The translations under genes and the position numbers were made by a program. The notes under the pieces are model-generated. The model was given only the letters and a program-made list of their open reading frames with translations, had not been told where the DNA came from and ran no database searches. Shown here piece by piece: positions 22,692 through 32,913 of a stretch of DNA of 64,000 nt; position 1 is the first letter of the stretch; each line of letters starts with the position of its first letter. The DNA is taken from the NCBI GenBank assembly GCA_027475525.1, contig JAMWFC010000083.1, positions 62,001-126,000 on the forward strand, given 5' to 3'. The DNA comes from Macrolepiota albuminosa. Lineage: Eukaryota; Basidiomycota; Agaricomycetes; Agaricales; Agaricaceae.

Positions 22692-22854
22692 ACTTATACA
22701 AAACACGAGGCGCTAACTGTTAGCGCCCCTTGGGATCAGACTTAGGCAATCCGAAAACCAGAAAAGAATAAATAAACAAGCGGTACTAGTACACAGGGAA
22801 CAGGCAATCAGACTACAACTACAACTAATTGAACTACCCTAAAGATGCAGACCG

Positions 22855-24273
22855 TCAACGTGGACCTTTCACTTGATCTTTAGGTTGCCTGCGGGTGGGA
22901 GGAGCACCTGGAGGTGGCGCATTAGCAGAGGGAATGGGAGGAACGAGAACGCTAGGAGGAGGTGCAGGAGGAGCACCTGGGCGAGGAGCACGAGGAGCAC
23001 CTGGAGGAGTGGCAGGGGGGTTGGGGGATGAGTACCACCCGTCCTCATCCGGGTGGGACTCAAACAAGGGGTAAGGAAAGGCTGTGCGTTCTAATATTGC
23101 CCGACGTGCATCAAGGTCGACGAGAGGGGAAAGGGGGAGCCAGGAGAGACTCTTAGAGACGGCATGGAGTTAACAACCTCAGGTTAGAAAGAATAAGAAC
23201 TAACCAAAGTTCCCGTTTCGTGGAGTAGGCTGGCCAGACTCAGAGCGGTACCCGTAATTGGCTCCTGCACAACGCATGAGTATTACTCACGACCTGCGCT
23301 AAGAGGAGGTGTACGGTGACTATGGATGGGTCGACGGCGACCATCCATTCTTCAGAAGCGTCGAGAAGAATTCAGTACCTGCGTACCAGGGTCATAGTGT
23401 TACCGTTCTCGTGGGGAAAGCCACCGGTAGGCATGAGCATGAGGAACTGCTCCAATCGGTCTAGGATAGTGGGACGGTAAAGACGTTTGGGCTCATCAAG
23501 GAGAAGGGGAACTGCTGGCATGAAGTGATACTGACCAGGTTAACAGCGCCAGAACCCATAAAATACCTCAAGCTACTTGCAGGGTCGCAGATGCGAGGGA
23601 ATTCTTACATGCGCAAAACAATCACAAGGGGGGGCGACAACAACAATGGATTTTATATATCTACAACAAAAAGAAATCAACTATCCAAAATCTGTTAGCC
23701 TGGTGGCGCCACGGAAAAGAAGGAGCCGACTTACATAAACAACATGGGAGACAGGCGAGCATCAAGGACCGGGCAAAAGAAGAGGCCTGGGAGGCCCCCA
23801 GTCTTCAGCAGGACCACGAAAAAGCTGGCCACCGGTAGACGAGCGGGGCGCCTAGTGAAGCAACGTGTTAGAAGGAAGAAAAGAGGTAATAAGGCAACAA
23901 ACCAGGTAGTGACTCTCCTCCAGCAGCAGCTCCAGACGTTCTTTTGTTTCCTTGGTCACGATTTGCTTTATTTGGAGACTATCAGAAGAGAAGGAGGGTG
24001 AAAAAAGCAATAGCGCACCTGAAAAATCCGACTCCAGTTCTTCCCCATACCAATTCAGGTCAGCGGCAGCTCATCGTTCCAAATCTCACAAGCCGCACAA
24101 AGGAGCTGACAGCGACGACCTAACTCAACGACTCCATCGGTCAGCCCGGGCATGCCAACCGCTGGGTAGTGGTAGAAGAACGAGGTAGCACGTTCCAGGA
24201 AAGTGGGGGGATCAATCATGACATGAGCGCGATCACAGCAGGGGGTCCACACAATGCCGGTTGGGCTTTCCAT
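22855..24273 (-). CDS. Second antisense gene of element B, unknown
   Basis: A probable multi-exon gene opposite to pol. ATG at 24273 opens MESPTGIVWTPCCDRAHVMI, followed by a Cys-containing stretch (RRCQLLCAACEIWND). The last exon (about 23067-22855) is Pro/Ala/Gly-rich (PPATPPGAPRAPRPGAPPAP) and ends VKGPR before a stop. I do not recognise a family. Element C has no counterpart: its space between pol and the first antisense gene is only about 530 bases. The exon structure in the middle (23200-24050) is not resolved, so the gene model is tentative. Confidence 0.4.
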
Positions 24274-24801
24274 AGCGAAGACTGATGAGACGCTGTCAAG
24301 GCATGGGCAATTTATAGGACTCGGGCAGTGTTTCAACCAGCAACAGCGTGGGAGGGCACTTCTCAAGAGGCTTGGACCCTGATGCAGACATGAACCAATA
24401 GGATGCGCTTGAACTTATTTTAGGTCGCACAAAGAGGAAGTTAACCTTCGAGATCTAGCGCTTATAGCCACCATCACCAAATAACCACAAGCAATCAGTG
24501 TCACTCTATTTCTTATACATTAAAACTTCTTGCATGAATCGACTTATTTTTCTACAGACGATACCTATTTCTTCCTAGGCTGGCGTGATATTGGCTATTG
24601 GATCGTGCTGGTAATAGGGGTTTTTATGCCATGATAATTTACTGAGTGTTTCCCCTTTTTTCTTACTTTGTATTTTGATTACTTACAAACTAACAATTTT
24701 GAAACAAGGAGAGGGGAGCGTTTATTTTTGGTAGGGCTATCACAAACTACGTATCAAAAATTTCAAAGTCCACAAAAGTTCGAAGCGCTACAGGCCGGCG
24801 A
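24274..24801. other. Element B spacer between the antisense genes
   Basis: No coding sequence recognised. A block at about 24600-24665 is shared with element C (8220-8270). Confidence 0.6.
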
Positions 24802-27463
24802 CTACACATCAGACACGGAGGGAGCGGGATCACTCAAAGGAAGCAAGTCCCCATCCTGAATGGCGTTACTCGCTTGCCACTCAAGCGCATCAGTGATGTT
24901 GTCATGGAGCTCAAGCAGGAGGAGCTCACGGCGTGCTAAGGTGGAGACATGAGGACGGAGGAGGGCGAGTTCACTACCAATGACGTCGGTCGCGTCCTCG
25001 ACCTGGCAGAGGCTAAGGTGGAGACATGAGGACGGAGGAGGGCGAGTTCACTACCAATGACGTCGGTCGCGTCCTCGACCTGGCAGAGTTGTTGATGAAG
25101 ATTGGTGGCAGGACGAAGGGGAGTGACGGGATAAGAGAACTCATCCCCAGCCAAGGGTAGGCATCGCCGGAAACACGCATGGCAGGGGGAGGAGTCCAGA
25201 AGGGATCAAACTTAGCGGAGGTCAGCGGAAAGGTGAACTAACTAGGAAATGCAGACTTACTCAAACGGTTATGGGAGCACGGGGGGTCCATTCATAGCGC
25301 TCATTGCCTGGGGACATGGCCCTAGCGGCAGAAAGGTGGATGCTATAAGAAGGCAAATACCTCCAGCAGTGACGGCGCTCGCCCTGAGCCACTAAGGTCC
25401 CTTCGGACTCAGGCGCAGTGGAGGACTCGCGAGTACTGGGGAAGGAGGAGAGACTACAAGGCGGGGTAAGAAATGGGGTAATAGGAAGGGCAACGGAGGA
25501 GGCGCTAGCCGTGACAGGCTCGGGAGCAGGGGTAGCACCGGCAACAGACATCACGACATCTTCAGCGGGAGGAATATTCACAACGACAGGAAGCGAAGGA
25601 GTAGGGGACCTGGCGACAAAGAAGTTAGCGCAACCTGACAAGGAAAACTTGAAGACTACGCACCGATTACCACTGGGGCCACTCTGATAAGGGTTAGCAG
25701 CGATAGGGGGAGTAATGCGAAGCAGAAGAGCGTGTACCGCCAACAGTGCATTGGTGTCGACTACAGGCCCAGCCTCATCGTCATCCTTGCCCTCAGCATC
25801 CCTCTTGGTATCCTTGCCTTCATCAGTAGACGACATGGTAGAAGACAAGACCATGGGAGTAGCAGACGCTAACTCCTGGCGCTTACGGGGACTCTTGCCA
25901 GAAGAGGCAACAACGGGCTTACGCTTTGAAGGGACAGGATGACGGGGAGAGCGGGCGAAGGGGGCCGCAATGGTGGTACCATCTTGGGTGGTGGGGAGCG
26001 CTAGGCTTGCAGTGCTAATCATAGTGGGCTGACGGGTAGCGGCCAGATTGCGTTGCTGCAGGATGAAGGCCCGGGCGTTACGAACTAAGACTGCGTGTTC
26101 GTAATTGCGTTGCATGATAGCATCCCTACCACGTTCACGAGTACGAATCCCATTGAAGGCACAGCCCCATTTCAACGCATCGCAGCGGTAGCAGGGAAGA
26201 AAGGTGGTAGGAAACCAGCAACCCTCGGAATCGTTTTCAGACCAGCATTTATTGCACTAAGAAAGAAGTTAGTGACGTCAGCAACCTTTCAGGGACGAAC
26301 AAGCACTTACCACGCCAATCTTTGTCCTAAAAGCGCAGCGCTCCACGGGTGCCACTGTAACCTTCTTTTTAGCGCCGAGTACTTGGACACCAGCTGGGAG
26401 GCCGGTATCAATAACAGTAGTGTCACAACAAAGGCACAACAGATCACAAAGCTCCGCATCGGTAAACATAGTCTGGTTGGGCACCTAAGGAGGGCTCGAT
26501 CAGGCGCTAGAAACAAGCAATCTTAAAAGGAAACACTTACGACATATAAAGGGGCAACGTGAGCAGGGAGATTGACCTGAGAAGCAAAATTAATAAAAGG
26601 ACCAGAGGCAAGAAAACAAGGACAGACGGTACGTTTAGGAGGGCTAGCGAGAGCAGGGGGCGCGCGATTAATAACAACGGCAAAGTTACGGGGGGGAAGG
26701 CGAGAAATAGTATGGGTAGGTCCGGGCCGGGGCTCACTGGTGGTAACAGCAATCTGTTTGATGGCCGAGTGGGGAGGCGCAGTACAAGTGGGAGAAGCGA
26801 CAATGGGTGCAGTACGAGGGGGAGAGGCATCGCCACAAAAAGGACTACCAAGAACGGGAGGAGGCAGAACAGAAACAGAAGCAGCAGGAGCGGAAGGAGA
26901 GAGGCATCGCCACAAAAAGGACTACCAAGAACGGGAGGAGGCAGAACAGAAACAGAAGCAGCAGGAGCGGAAGGAGTGGAAGGAACGGTAGGGCCAATGG
27001 GGCACTAGGAAGACTGGCGACGGTGGGCGATGTAGCAACCGACTACTCATGGTTAACATGGAAAAGGTGAGGAAAACGAGGAGGGAACTCACTTCACCAA
27101 CCTCAGTACTAGCCAGCAGGGCGTCAATCTCGTTGGACAGAGAAGGGGCCTGGTATGGGCGCTGAACCTTAGCGCCACAAACCCAAAATCAAACCTAAAA
27201 ACTTACGAACAAGTCGCGAACGGTAGTAACCAATCGGCACCCTCATATTTGCGGTACCGAGCCATGCACCATTCACAAACCTCGACGCCCCATGCCCAGG
27301 AACTGTCAGAGCCGTGGACCACGAGCCAGCGCCAATAGAGTTGCATAATGCCAGGGACAGTTTGTGGCGCATTGGCGGGACCGACAGACTTAGCACGATC
27401 AAATAAATAGGAGGCCTTAGCCAGGAAATTGCGGAGAGCAGAGGCATTGAAAGGAGTGGACAT
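24802..27463 (-). CDS. Antisense accessory gene of element B, six-Cys motif
   Basis: Homologue of the antisense gene in C. Exon 1 runs from ATG 27463 (MSTPFNASALRNFLAKA ... VCEWCMARYRKYEG) to about 27207, before GTAAGT. A short exon near 27149 encodes APSLSNEIDALLASTEVGE. A Pro/Ser/Ala-rich exon lies at about 26960-26530, then an exon with MFTDAELCDLLCLCC and VAPVERCAF. The main exon starts at 26256 with cysteines spaced C-x2-C-x8-C-x8-C-x2-C-x6-C (26256-26161, CNKCW...EGCWFP...PCYRC...C), identical to the spacing in C. It continues to about 25261 (HCWRYLPSY), and a last exon at about 25230-24802 has WTPPPAMRVSGDAYPWLG and stops with TAG. The start of exon 1 frame versus exon 2 is uncertain by one base. 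Possible role: DNA-binding or element-encoded regulator; this is inference from the cysteine pattern only. Confidence 0.62.
24935..25088. repeat. 77-base exact tandem duplication no. 14
   Basis: In the last exon of the B antisense gene, exactly 77 bases; it shifts the frame. Confidence 0.97.
26822..26975. repeat. 77-base exact tandem duplication no. 15
   Basis: In the Pro/Ser-rich exon of the B antisense gene. Confidence 0.96.
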
Positions 27464-27609
27464 GTTGGAAAGATGGGAAGGAAAACACGAGAAGGTGAAG
27501 TGCTGAAAACGACTTTTATAAGGCGCCAGCGGCATCATACGGACCGTAGCACAGCCAAATTAATGATGGCGTTTGACTGAGGACAGTCAATTTTTCAGTT
27601 GGGGGGAGA
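27464..27609. promoter_or_regulatory. Antisense gene upstream region and B polypurine tract
   Basis: Contains the block shared with C (27574-27609), ending in GTTGGGGGGAGA directly before the 3' LTR. The antisense gene must be transcribed from here or from within the 3' LTR. Confidence 0.75.
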
Positions 27610-28671
27610 TGATAGGCTTCTACTTGGGCTGAGTGCATCAAGGGACACATTATAGGCCAACCAACACTTGACGTACTGAGGACTCTAGCGACCAGTTGGG
27701 AATATAGAGCAGCTCTAGCTCTGGCAACCGACTACAGGATTTAGACATTTATCCTAACCACTAGCTACCAAGCCTTCAGCACACTCCATTCACCTATCCC
27801 AAGGACAAAGGAGGCTCATAACGTATAGCGCTAACACGACGGCGGGAGAGGACTCTAACTAAACCCCAATCACTTCCAGAAGGAGCCAGCAGCAGGCGCT
27901 GCCATTTGACGAGGCACTTCAATCAGAAGTCTAAAAGGATCAATGACGGCGGCACTGGATATACTTAAATCCAACATCTGGACCTGTCAGGAACTAGTAC
28001 AATGTGTAGCACTGACATTAGCGCTCACGGCGTCTGTCGAGGATTTTCCGACCATACACCAAAACAGCCTGGCCATTTGGAGTTATAATAAAAGTGAGCA
28101 GACTCAGGCAATTCTAAGCCAAATATGGAGTCACTGCTGGTCGCCGTGGGTCAGAACGCCATTGGTCGCCGCCATCCATGTGCAAAAGGTTGCCGTTAGA
28201 GGAAACTATGAGGAGAGGTGCTAGGAGGTAGCGCCGCAGATGGACTTGTATCTTGGTAAACACAGTAGCGCATAGTATATAAAATAGCTACTTTACATGT
28301 ATATAACAACGAATCGTAACCCCTTGCACCCGCACAGTTACACTTAGCATTCAAATCGCACTAGCTTCCTTTGACTTCGTCACTAAGTCGGGCGCTAGCC
28401 TTGTCTATCTCATCTTCATTGTTTACGGTGCCACCTAGGGGCACACTACGCTGCGCTACTCGTCTTTTCTTCAATATCTTTGTCTAAACTACGACGCTTA
28501 CTGTCTGCCAGGTAGCCCCCAAAGCACTATAATCTAGCGCATCGTTTTACCACCTCCACTCGAGCACACCGGGACCCTGTCAGGACTCCTCACAACTACG
28601 CACGCCAAGCGCTGGAGACGGCGTTGTACTGCGTATACGTCCAGCGCACCCAACTACAGTTGGCATCATCA
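27610..28671 (+). repeat. Element B 3' LTR (1062 bp)
   Basis: TGATAGG ... GGCATCATCA. Nearly identical to the 5' LTR once the two 77-base duplications there are discounted. Followed by the target duplication TCGG. Confidence 0.92.
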
Positions 28672-28675
28672 TCGG

Positions 28676-28723
28676 GACAGTCAACTTTGTTGACAAAATG
28701 TCATAGGTAACTTCGGGGCCCAT
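28676..28723 (-). pseudogene. Copia element D gag, start
   Basis: Opens at ATG 28723 with MGPEVTYDILSTKLTVP and continues across the B insertion at 13742 with MLAADSSNW. The first codons overlap the primer binding site. Confidence 0.78.
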
Positions 28724-28727
28724 AACC
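28716..28727 (-). promoter_or_regulatory. Half-tRNA primer binding site of copia D
   Basis: On the minus strand GGTTATGGGCCC lies directly next to the LTR end AACA. It is the complement of GGGCCCATAACC, the anticodon arm of eukaryotic initiator tRNA-Met, which primes Drosophila copia and yeast Ty5 after tRNA cleavage. A normal site would start with TGG and pair with the tRNA 3' end. Confidence 0.72.
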
Positions 28728-28990
28728 TGTTGAGGCAGGACTGGTCTCAGGGGATCTTGGGTGACTGTAGTTAACAGAGGGAAACCTCAGTGGTTAGGAA
28801 CACTAATATGTATTGGATATTTCTACCTGTAGTTAACAGAGGGAACTACAGGTAATGAGTAACGTATTAAGTGTGATATAAAAGATTGACTTACACCTCA
28901 GTGGTTAGGAACACTGAGGTGTGACATGTAACAAATGGAAGAAAACATATGATAACCAAATGGGGAAGTAGTTGACTGTTGTCCTCAACA
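28728..28990 (-). repeat. Copia element D 5' LTR (263 bp)
   Basis: Ends are perfect inverted repeats: TGTTGAGG at 28728 and CCTCAACA ending 28990. Inside are two hairpin-forming units, CCTGTAGTT...AACTACAGG (28825-28852) and CACCTCAGTG...CACTGAGGTG (28892-28921), each with a partial extra copy upstream (28766 and 28783). Confidence 0.85.
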
Positions 28991-29063
28991 TGAGCTTGTC
29001 TATAATCAATGTAAAACCTTGTCCCACCTTGAAAAACTTGGAGTTCTTCAGCACAATAATTAG

Positions 29064-29384
29064 ATGGATACTAATGAATTACTGAACCCTATTAGCAAGG
29101 ACAAAATGTATAAAAATGGAACTAAGGAAGAGATCATGTTGGATATCTTTTTGGCAGTTGTTGATCATTGCAGAGCAGAACAGAACAGAGAAAGGAAGAG
29201 TAGTGATGCTTTTGATGCCAATGAAGTGATTGGAGGGAAACTATCACATCAGGAAGTGCTTAATGCAGCCTCAACCATCCTCAAATATGTGTCTGATATG
29301 GATCAGCCATATGCTCAACAGTTGGAAGGTATTCTTGCAAACTTTGGGCATCAAGCACTCCTTGAGGAATTCAAGTCCCTTTAA
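29064..29384 (+). CDS. Hypothetical small ORF at the cluster edge
   Basis: An uninterrupted frame of 106 codons from ATG 29064 (MDTNELLNPISKDKMYK) to TAA. It is acidic, predicted mostly helical by its residue pattern and ends GHQALLEEFKSL. I do not recognise a family. It may be the end of a transposon-related gene, because the sequence right after it (29466-29580) is a repeat that also occurs at about 44360-44660. Confidence 0.4.
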   Translation: MDTNELLNPISKDKMYKNGTKEEIMLDIFLAVVDHCRAEQNRERKSSDAFDANEVIGGKLSHQEVLNAASTILKYVSDMDQPYAQQLEGILANFGHQALLEEFKSL

Positions 29385-29465
29385 CCAACTACTCTTAAGA
29401 AGTATTTCACCAAAGTTCATAAATAGTATTCACATAATGTATATAGCCTATGGGGATGTGTGGTA

Positions 29466-29580
29466 TAGCAGTAATACCACCCAAGTCCATACCCCTTAAA
29501 TGACTGTAGAGGCTGACTATCAGAGCGTTGGCTATGGTGTTTACAGTGGTACTACCAAAAAAAATGTATATAGGCTATTT
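29466..29580. repeat. Dispersed repeat, copy 1
   Basis: TATAGCAGTAATACCACC ... CTGTAGAGGCTGACTATCAG is matched in the AT-rich region at 44360-44400 and 44585-44660. There the equivalent TATAGCAG site holds a solo LTR of family B. Confidence 0.75.
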
Positions 29581-29809
29581 TTTATTGAAAACAAGCCTCA
29601 GGCGAACCCTATAGCAGCCCCTCGTACCCGATACCCCCTGAAAACCGATCTTTTTGGCTTCCGCGGAGGGGTTATAAGGGGTTTGACTGCAAAAAGGGGA
29701 GTGATCAGGAGAGTGACAAGATAATAGATAATCAAGTGACAGTAACGAATTCCTGACAGTTTTTGATCGGCCCGAAAATTTGGATTCGAGGTTGTCTTCT
29801 CTGGCACGG
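29581..29809 (+). promoter_or_regulatory. Region upstream of MEF1
   Basis: No ORF of interest. It contains the MEF1 promoter by position; no specific element is recognised. Confidence 0.4.
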
Positions 29810-32717
29810 ATGATGCTGGCCAAGGCGGTGTCGAGTTTCCTCATCAAGAGGCCCATCCTTTGTAGCTCTCGATGTCTTCCCAAATGGTCCTTGGCTAGGA
29901 ACGCGTCAACGGCTGCGGCACTCAAACCAAAACCAGAATTAGACGTGGAGGAGCAAGCTAGTGCTGAAGCACCTGTGGTGATGGTTGCTCACAAGTTGAC
30001 TGACAAGGACACAAATCGACTGTTGTTACAACGAAACATTGGGATTTCTGCCCACATAGATTCTGGTAAGACTACGTTGACGGAACGGATATTATTCTAC
30101 ACTGGTCGCATTCGGGACATTCATGAGGTTCGCAATATCCATTGGAACACCTGTGACTAGATGGACACAGTTCGCGGGACACGACAGTCTGCTCAGGTTC
30201 TTACCTGCTGTCATTGGATTCGTGAATTTCCTCAGCCACAGGTGTTTGTTAACTTCGAGTTCAAGCGCTGAATAAAACTGCGAATGCAGGTCCGAGGACG
30301 CGATAATGTAGGAGCCAAAATGGATAGTATGGATCTTGAACGAGAAAAGGGCATCACAATTCAAAGTGCAGCCACATTCTGTGATTGGGAGGCAACGAAC
30401 GCAGAAAATGGTACAACGCAGAAATATTCAGTCAATATCATTGACACGCCAGGTGTGTTATCATTCGCGGTGACATCACGCTCGTCTAAAGGCCTCTCAG
30501 GACATGTGGACTTTACGATCGAAGTTGAGCGAGCTCTGCGTGTCCTGGACGGTGCAGTGCTGGTTCTTTGTGCGGTTGCTGGTGTTCAGAGTCAGACATC
30601 GACTGTAGATAGGCAAATGCGCCGCTATAACGTTCCCAGGATCTCATTTGTGAATAAGATGGACAGGTGCGTGCTATCAGACATTGAGCGCGACGTCATT
30701 GAGTAATTGCGTAGGCCTGGCGCCAATCCTTGGAGAATCATCACTCAGATCCGGACAAAACTTCGTATGCCTGCCGCTGCAGTCCATGTACCAATCGGCG
30801 TCGAAGATGAATTCAAGGGTGTTGTCGATCTCGTACACTGGAGGGCTATCTACAATGAAGGTATAAAGGGGTATGTGACTATTTATCAAGTCTTGAGCCT
30901 TGTCCAACTCTCCCCAGTTCGACTGTCATCGTGTCCAAGGATATTCCAGAATCAGTGGTGGAGCTGGCCAAGGAAAAGCGCATTGAACTTGTTGAGCAGC
31001 TTGCTGAAGTCGATGAGGAAATTGGCGATCTTTTGATCAACGATGAGCAACCTAATAATGCTCAAATTGCAGCAGCGATAAGGCGTTCGACTATTGGTCT
31101 CAGATTTTCGCCCGTCTTTATGGGATCTGCGATCAAAAACACTGGTGTTCAGGCTCTTCTCGACGGTGTCTGTGACTATTTGCCCAACCCTTCGGAGACT
31201 GAGGTACTCGCCCATGACACTGACCAGCCGCCAACGGCCCCTCAGGTTCCTCTCGTTCCTGCCGCCGATGCACCTTTGGTCGGCCTGGCTTTTAAGCTTG
31301 AGGAGGGAAGGTTTGGCCAGTTGACGTATATGCGAGTTTATCAAGGCACTTTGAAGAAAGCTAATACTATCTATAATGCGCGGACTGGAAAAAAAGTCAA
31401 GGTACCTCGCCTAGTCCGCATGCACAGTAATGAAATGGAGGTCTGTACTGACCTTAGCCCCTCGCGTTTCCTAGACTGATTTTATGACAGGACGTCGATT
31501 CTATTGGGCCGGGAGAAATTTGTGCCATGTTTGGTGTTGAGTGCTCATCCGGAGACACCTTCACGGATGGTACCACGAGTTATTCCATGGTTTGTTGCTC
31601 CACCACTGATACTTACTGCGTTTTATATCGATTCCTTGTTAGACTTCTATGTTCGTCCCAGAACCTGTCATCTCACTTGCCATTAAAGCCAATGGTATTG
31701 AAACACCCAATTTTTCTCGTGCACTCAACCGTTTCCAGAAGGAGGATCCCACCTTCCGTGTCCACATGGACAGGGAAAGCAAAGAGGTGAAATCCCGTCA
31801 GTTTTGACGTCCCGAATTTTCCCTGACTGAGTTTCTTGATCAGACCATCATCTCTGGAATGGGCGAGCTGCATCTCGAGATCTACGTCGAGCGAATGCGC
31901 CGCGAGTATAATGTGGATTGTACTACTGGCAAGCCACGTGTTGCTTTCCGCGAGACTATTACTCAGCGCTCGGAATTTACTTACACCCATAAGAAGCAAA
32001 CTGGTGGTGCAGGTCAATTCGCCAAGGTCATGGGTTACATTGAACCTATGGAGCGTGATCCGGAGACGGGCAAAGACGTCGAGTTCGAGAACGTCGTCAT
32101 GGGTGGTACCATTCCTACCAACTTTATACCTGCTGTTGAAAAGGTGGGTGCAAATCATTTGCATTCATTACACCATTTCTCAAGAGTGAAAAGGGTTTCC
32201 ATGAAGCGTTGGAGAAAGGTAGCCTTTCCGGAAATATCATTACGGGTTGCCGTTTCGTTCTTAAGGACGGTGCTTTCCATGCCGTCGATTCGTCCGAACT
32301 GGCTTTCAGGTTGGCTACTATTGGTGCCTTCCGTGAGGCGTACAAATCTGCCGGCCCTGTCATTCTTGAACCCATCATGACAGTCGAAGTTATCGCGCCC
32401 GTTGAATTCCAAAGTGCGGTCATTGGAAGCTTAAACACTCGCAGAGGCACAATTGTCGACAGTGAAGTCCGCGATGACGAATTCACTGCTATCGCCGAAG
32501 TTGCGTTAAACGATATGTTCGGATACTCCAACCAGCTTCGTGGTGCCACACAAGGAAAAGGCGAATTCAGCATGGAGTATAAAGTGAGTTGGAGCTTTTA
32601 CTGTATCGACATTGTTCTAATATTGTTTTGATCCAGCACCACATGCCTGTCCTCCCTAATCTTCAAAAAGAGCTCGAGGAAGCTTATCGCAAAACCCTGC
32701 CTGCATCTAAAAAGTAG
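29810..32717 (+). CDS. MEF1: Mitochondrial elongation factor G (EF-G1)
   Basis: A GTPase that moves the ribosome along mRNA in mitochondrial translation. Ten exons fit: 29810-30127, 30290-30452, 30501-30666, 30715-30870, 30918-31440, 31491-31589, 31643-31786, 31844-32143, 32194-32583, 32637-32717. Together they give 2340 bases, 779 residues, the usual family length. The start [15 protein letters not shown] has the basic, Ser-rich look of a mitochondrial presequence. GTPase motifs: P-loop [12 protein letters not shown], switch with [23 protein letters not shown] (across intron 2) and NKMDR. Domain IV contains [10 protein letters not shown], and the end is [17 protein letters not shown]. Introns are 47-57 bases apart from the first (162). 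Start chosen as the first ATG in frame. Confidence 0.95.
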
Positions 32718-32913
32718 ACAAGTAGTATACCCTAGTTCTAGAATAAGTACATAGATGATGTTGCTGGCTCGACTTATCTCAGTGTGACCGTGGCCGTGAC
32801 CATCTGTCCTTACGTAAATTATTGCAGAGCCACGTGCAGAAGCCACGTACAAGACGTTGAATAACTCGGCATTTACATTTATAGTATACCTCGTCCGACA
32901 AGTAGCAAACGAT

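Larger units (their letters stand above)
13743..28671 (+). mobile_element. Ty3/gypsy element B, complete but decayed
   Basis: The element spans 14.9 kb from TGATAGG to CATCATCA, with two LTRs, a primer binding site, gag, protease, RT, RNase H and integrase on the plus strand, then two antisense genes, a polypurine tract and the 3' LTR. It lies inside the gag of copia element D. Pol is dead: MITE insertion in the protease, Asn for catalytic Asp in RT and integrase, and frameshifts. Its unusual length comes from the 5 kb antisense region. Many 77-base duplications lie inside it. Confidence 0.92.
28672..28990 (-). mobile_element. Copia element D, 5' end
   Basis: The start of gag, the primer site and the 5' LTR of D. 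Together with 12662-13742 this gives the outermost element of the nest; the rest of D lies outside the window. Bases 28991-28995 (TGAGC) would be its target duplication. Confidence 0.85.
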
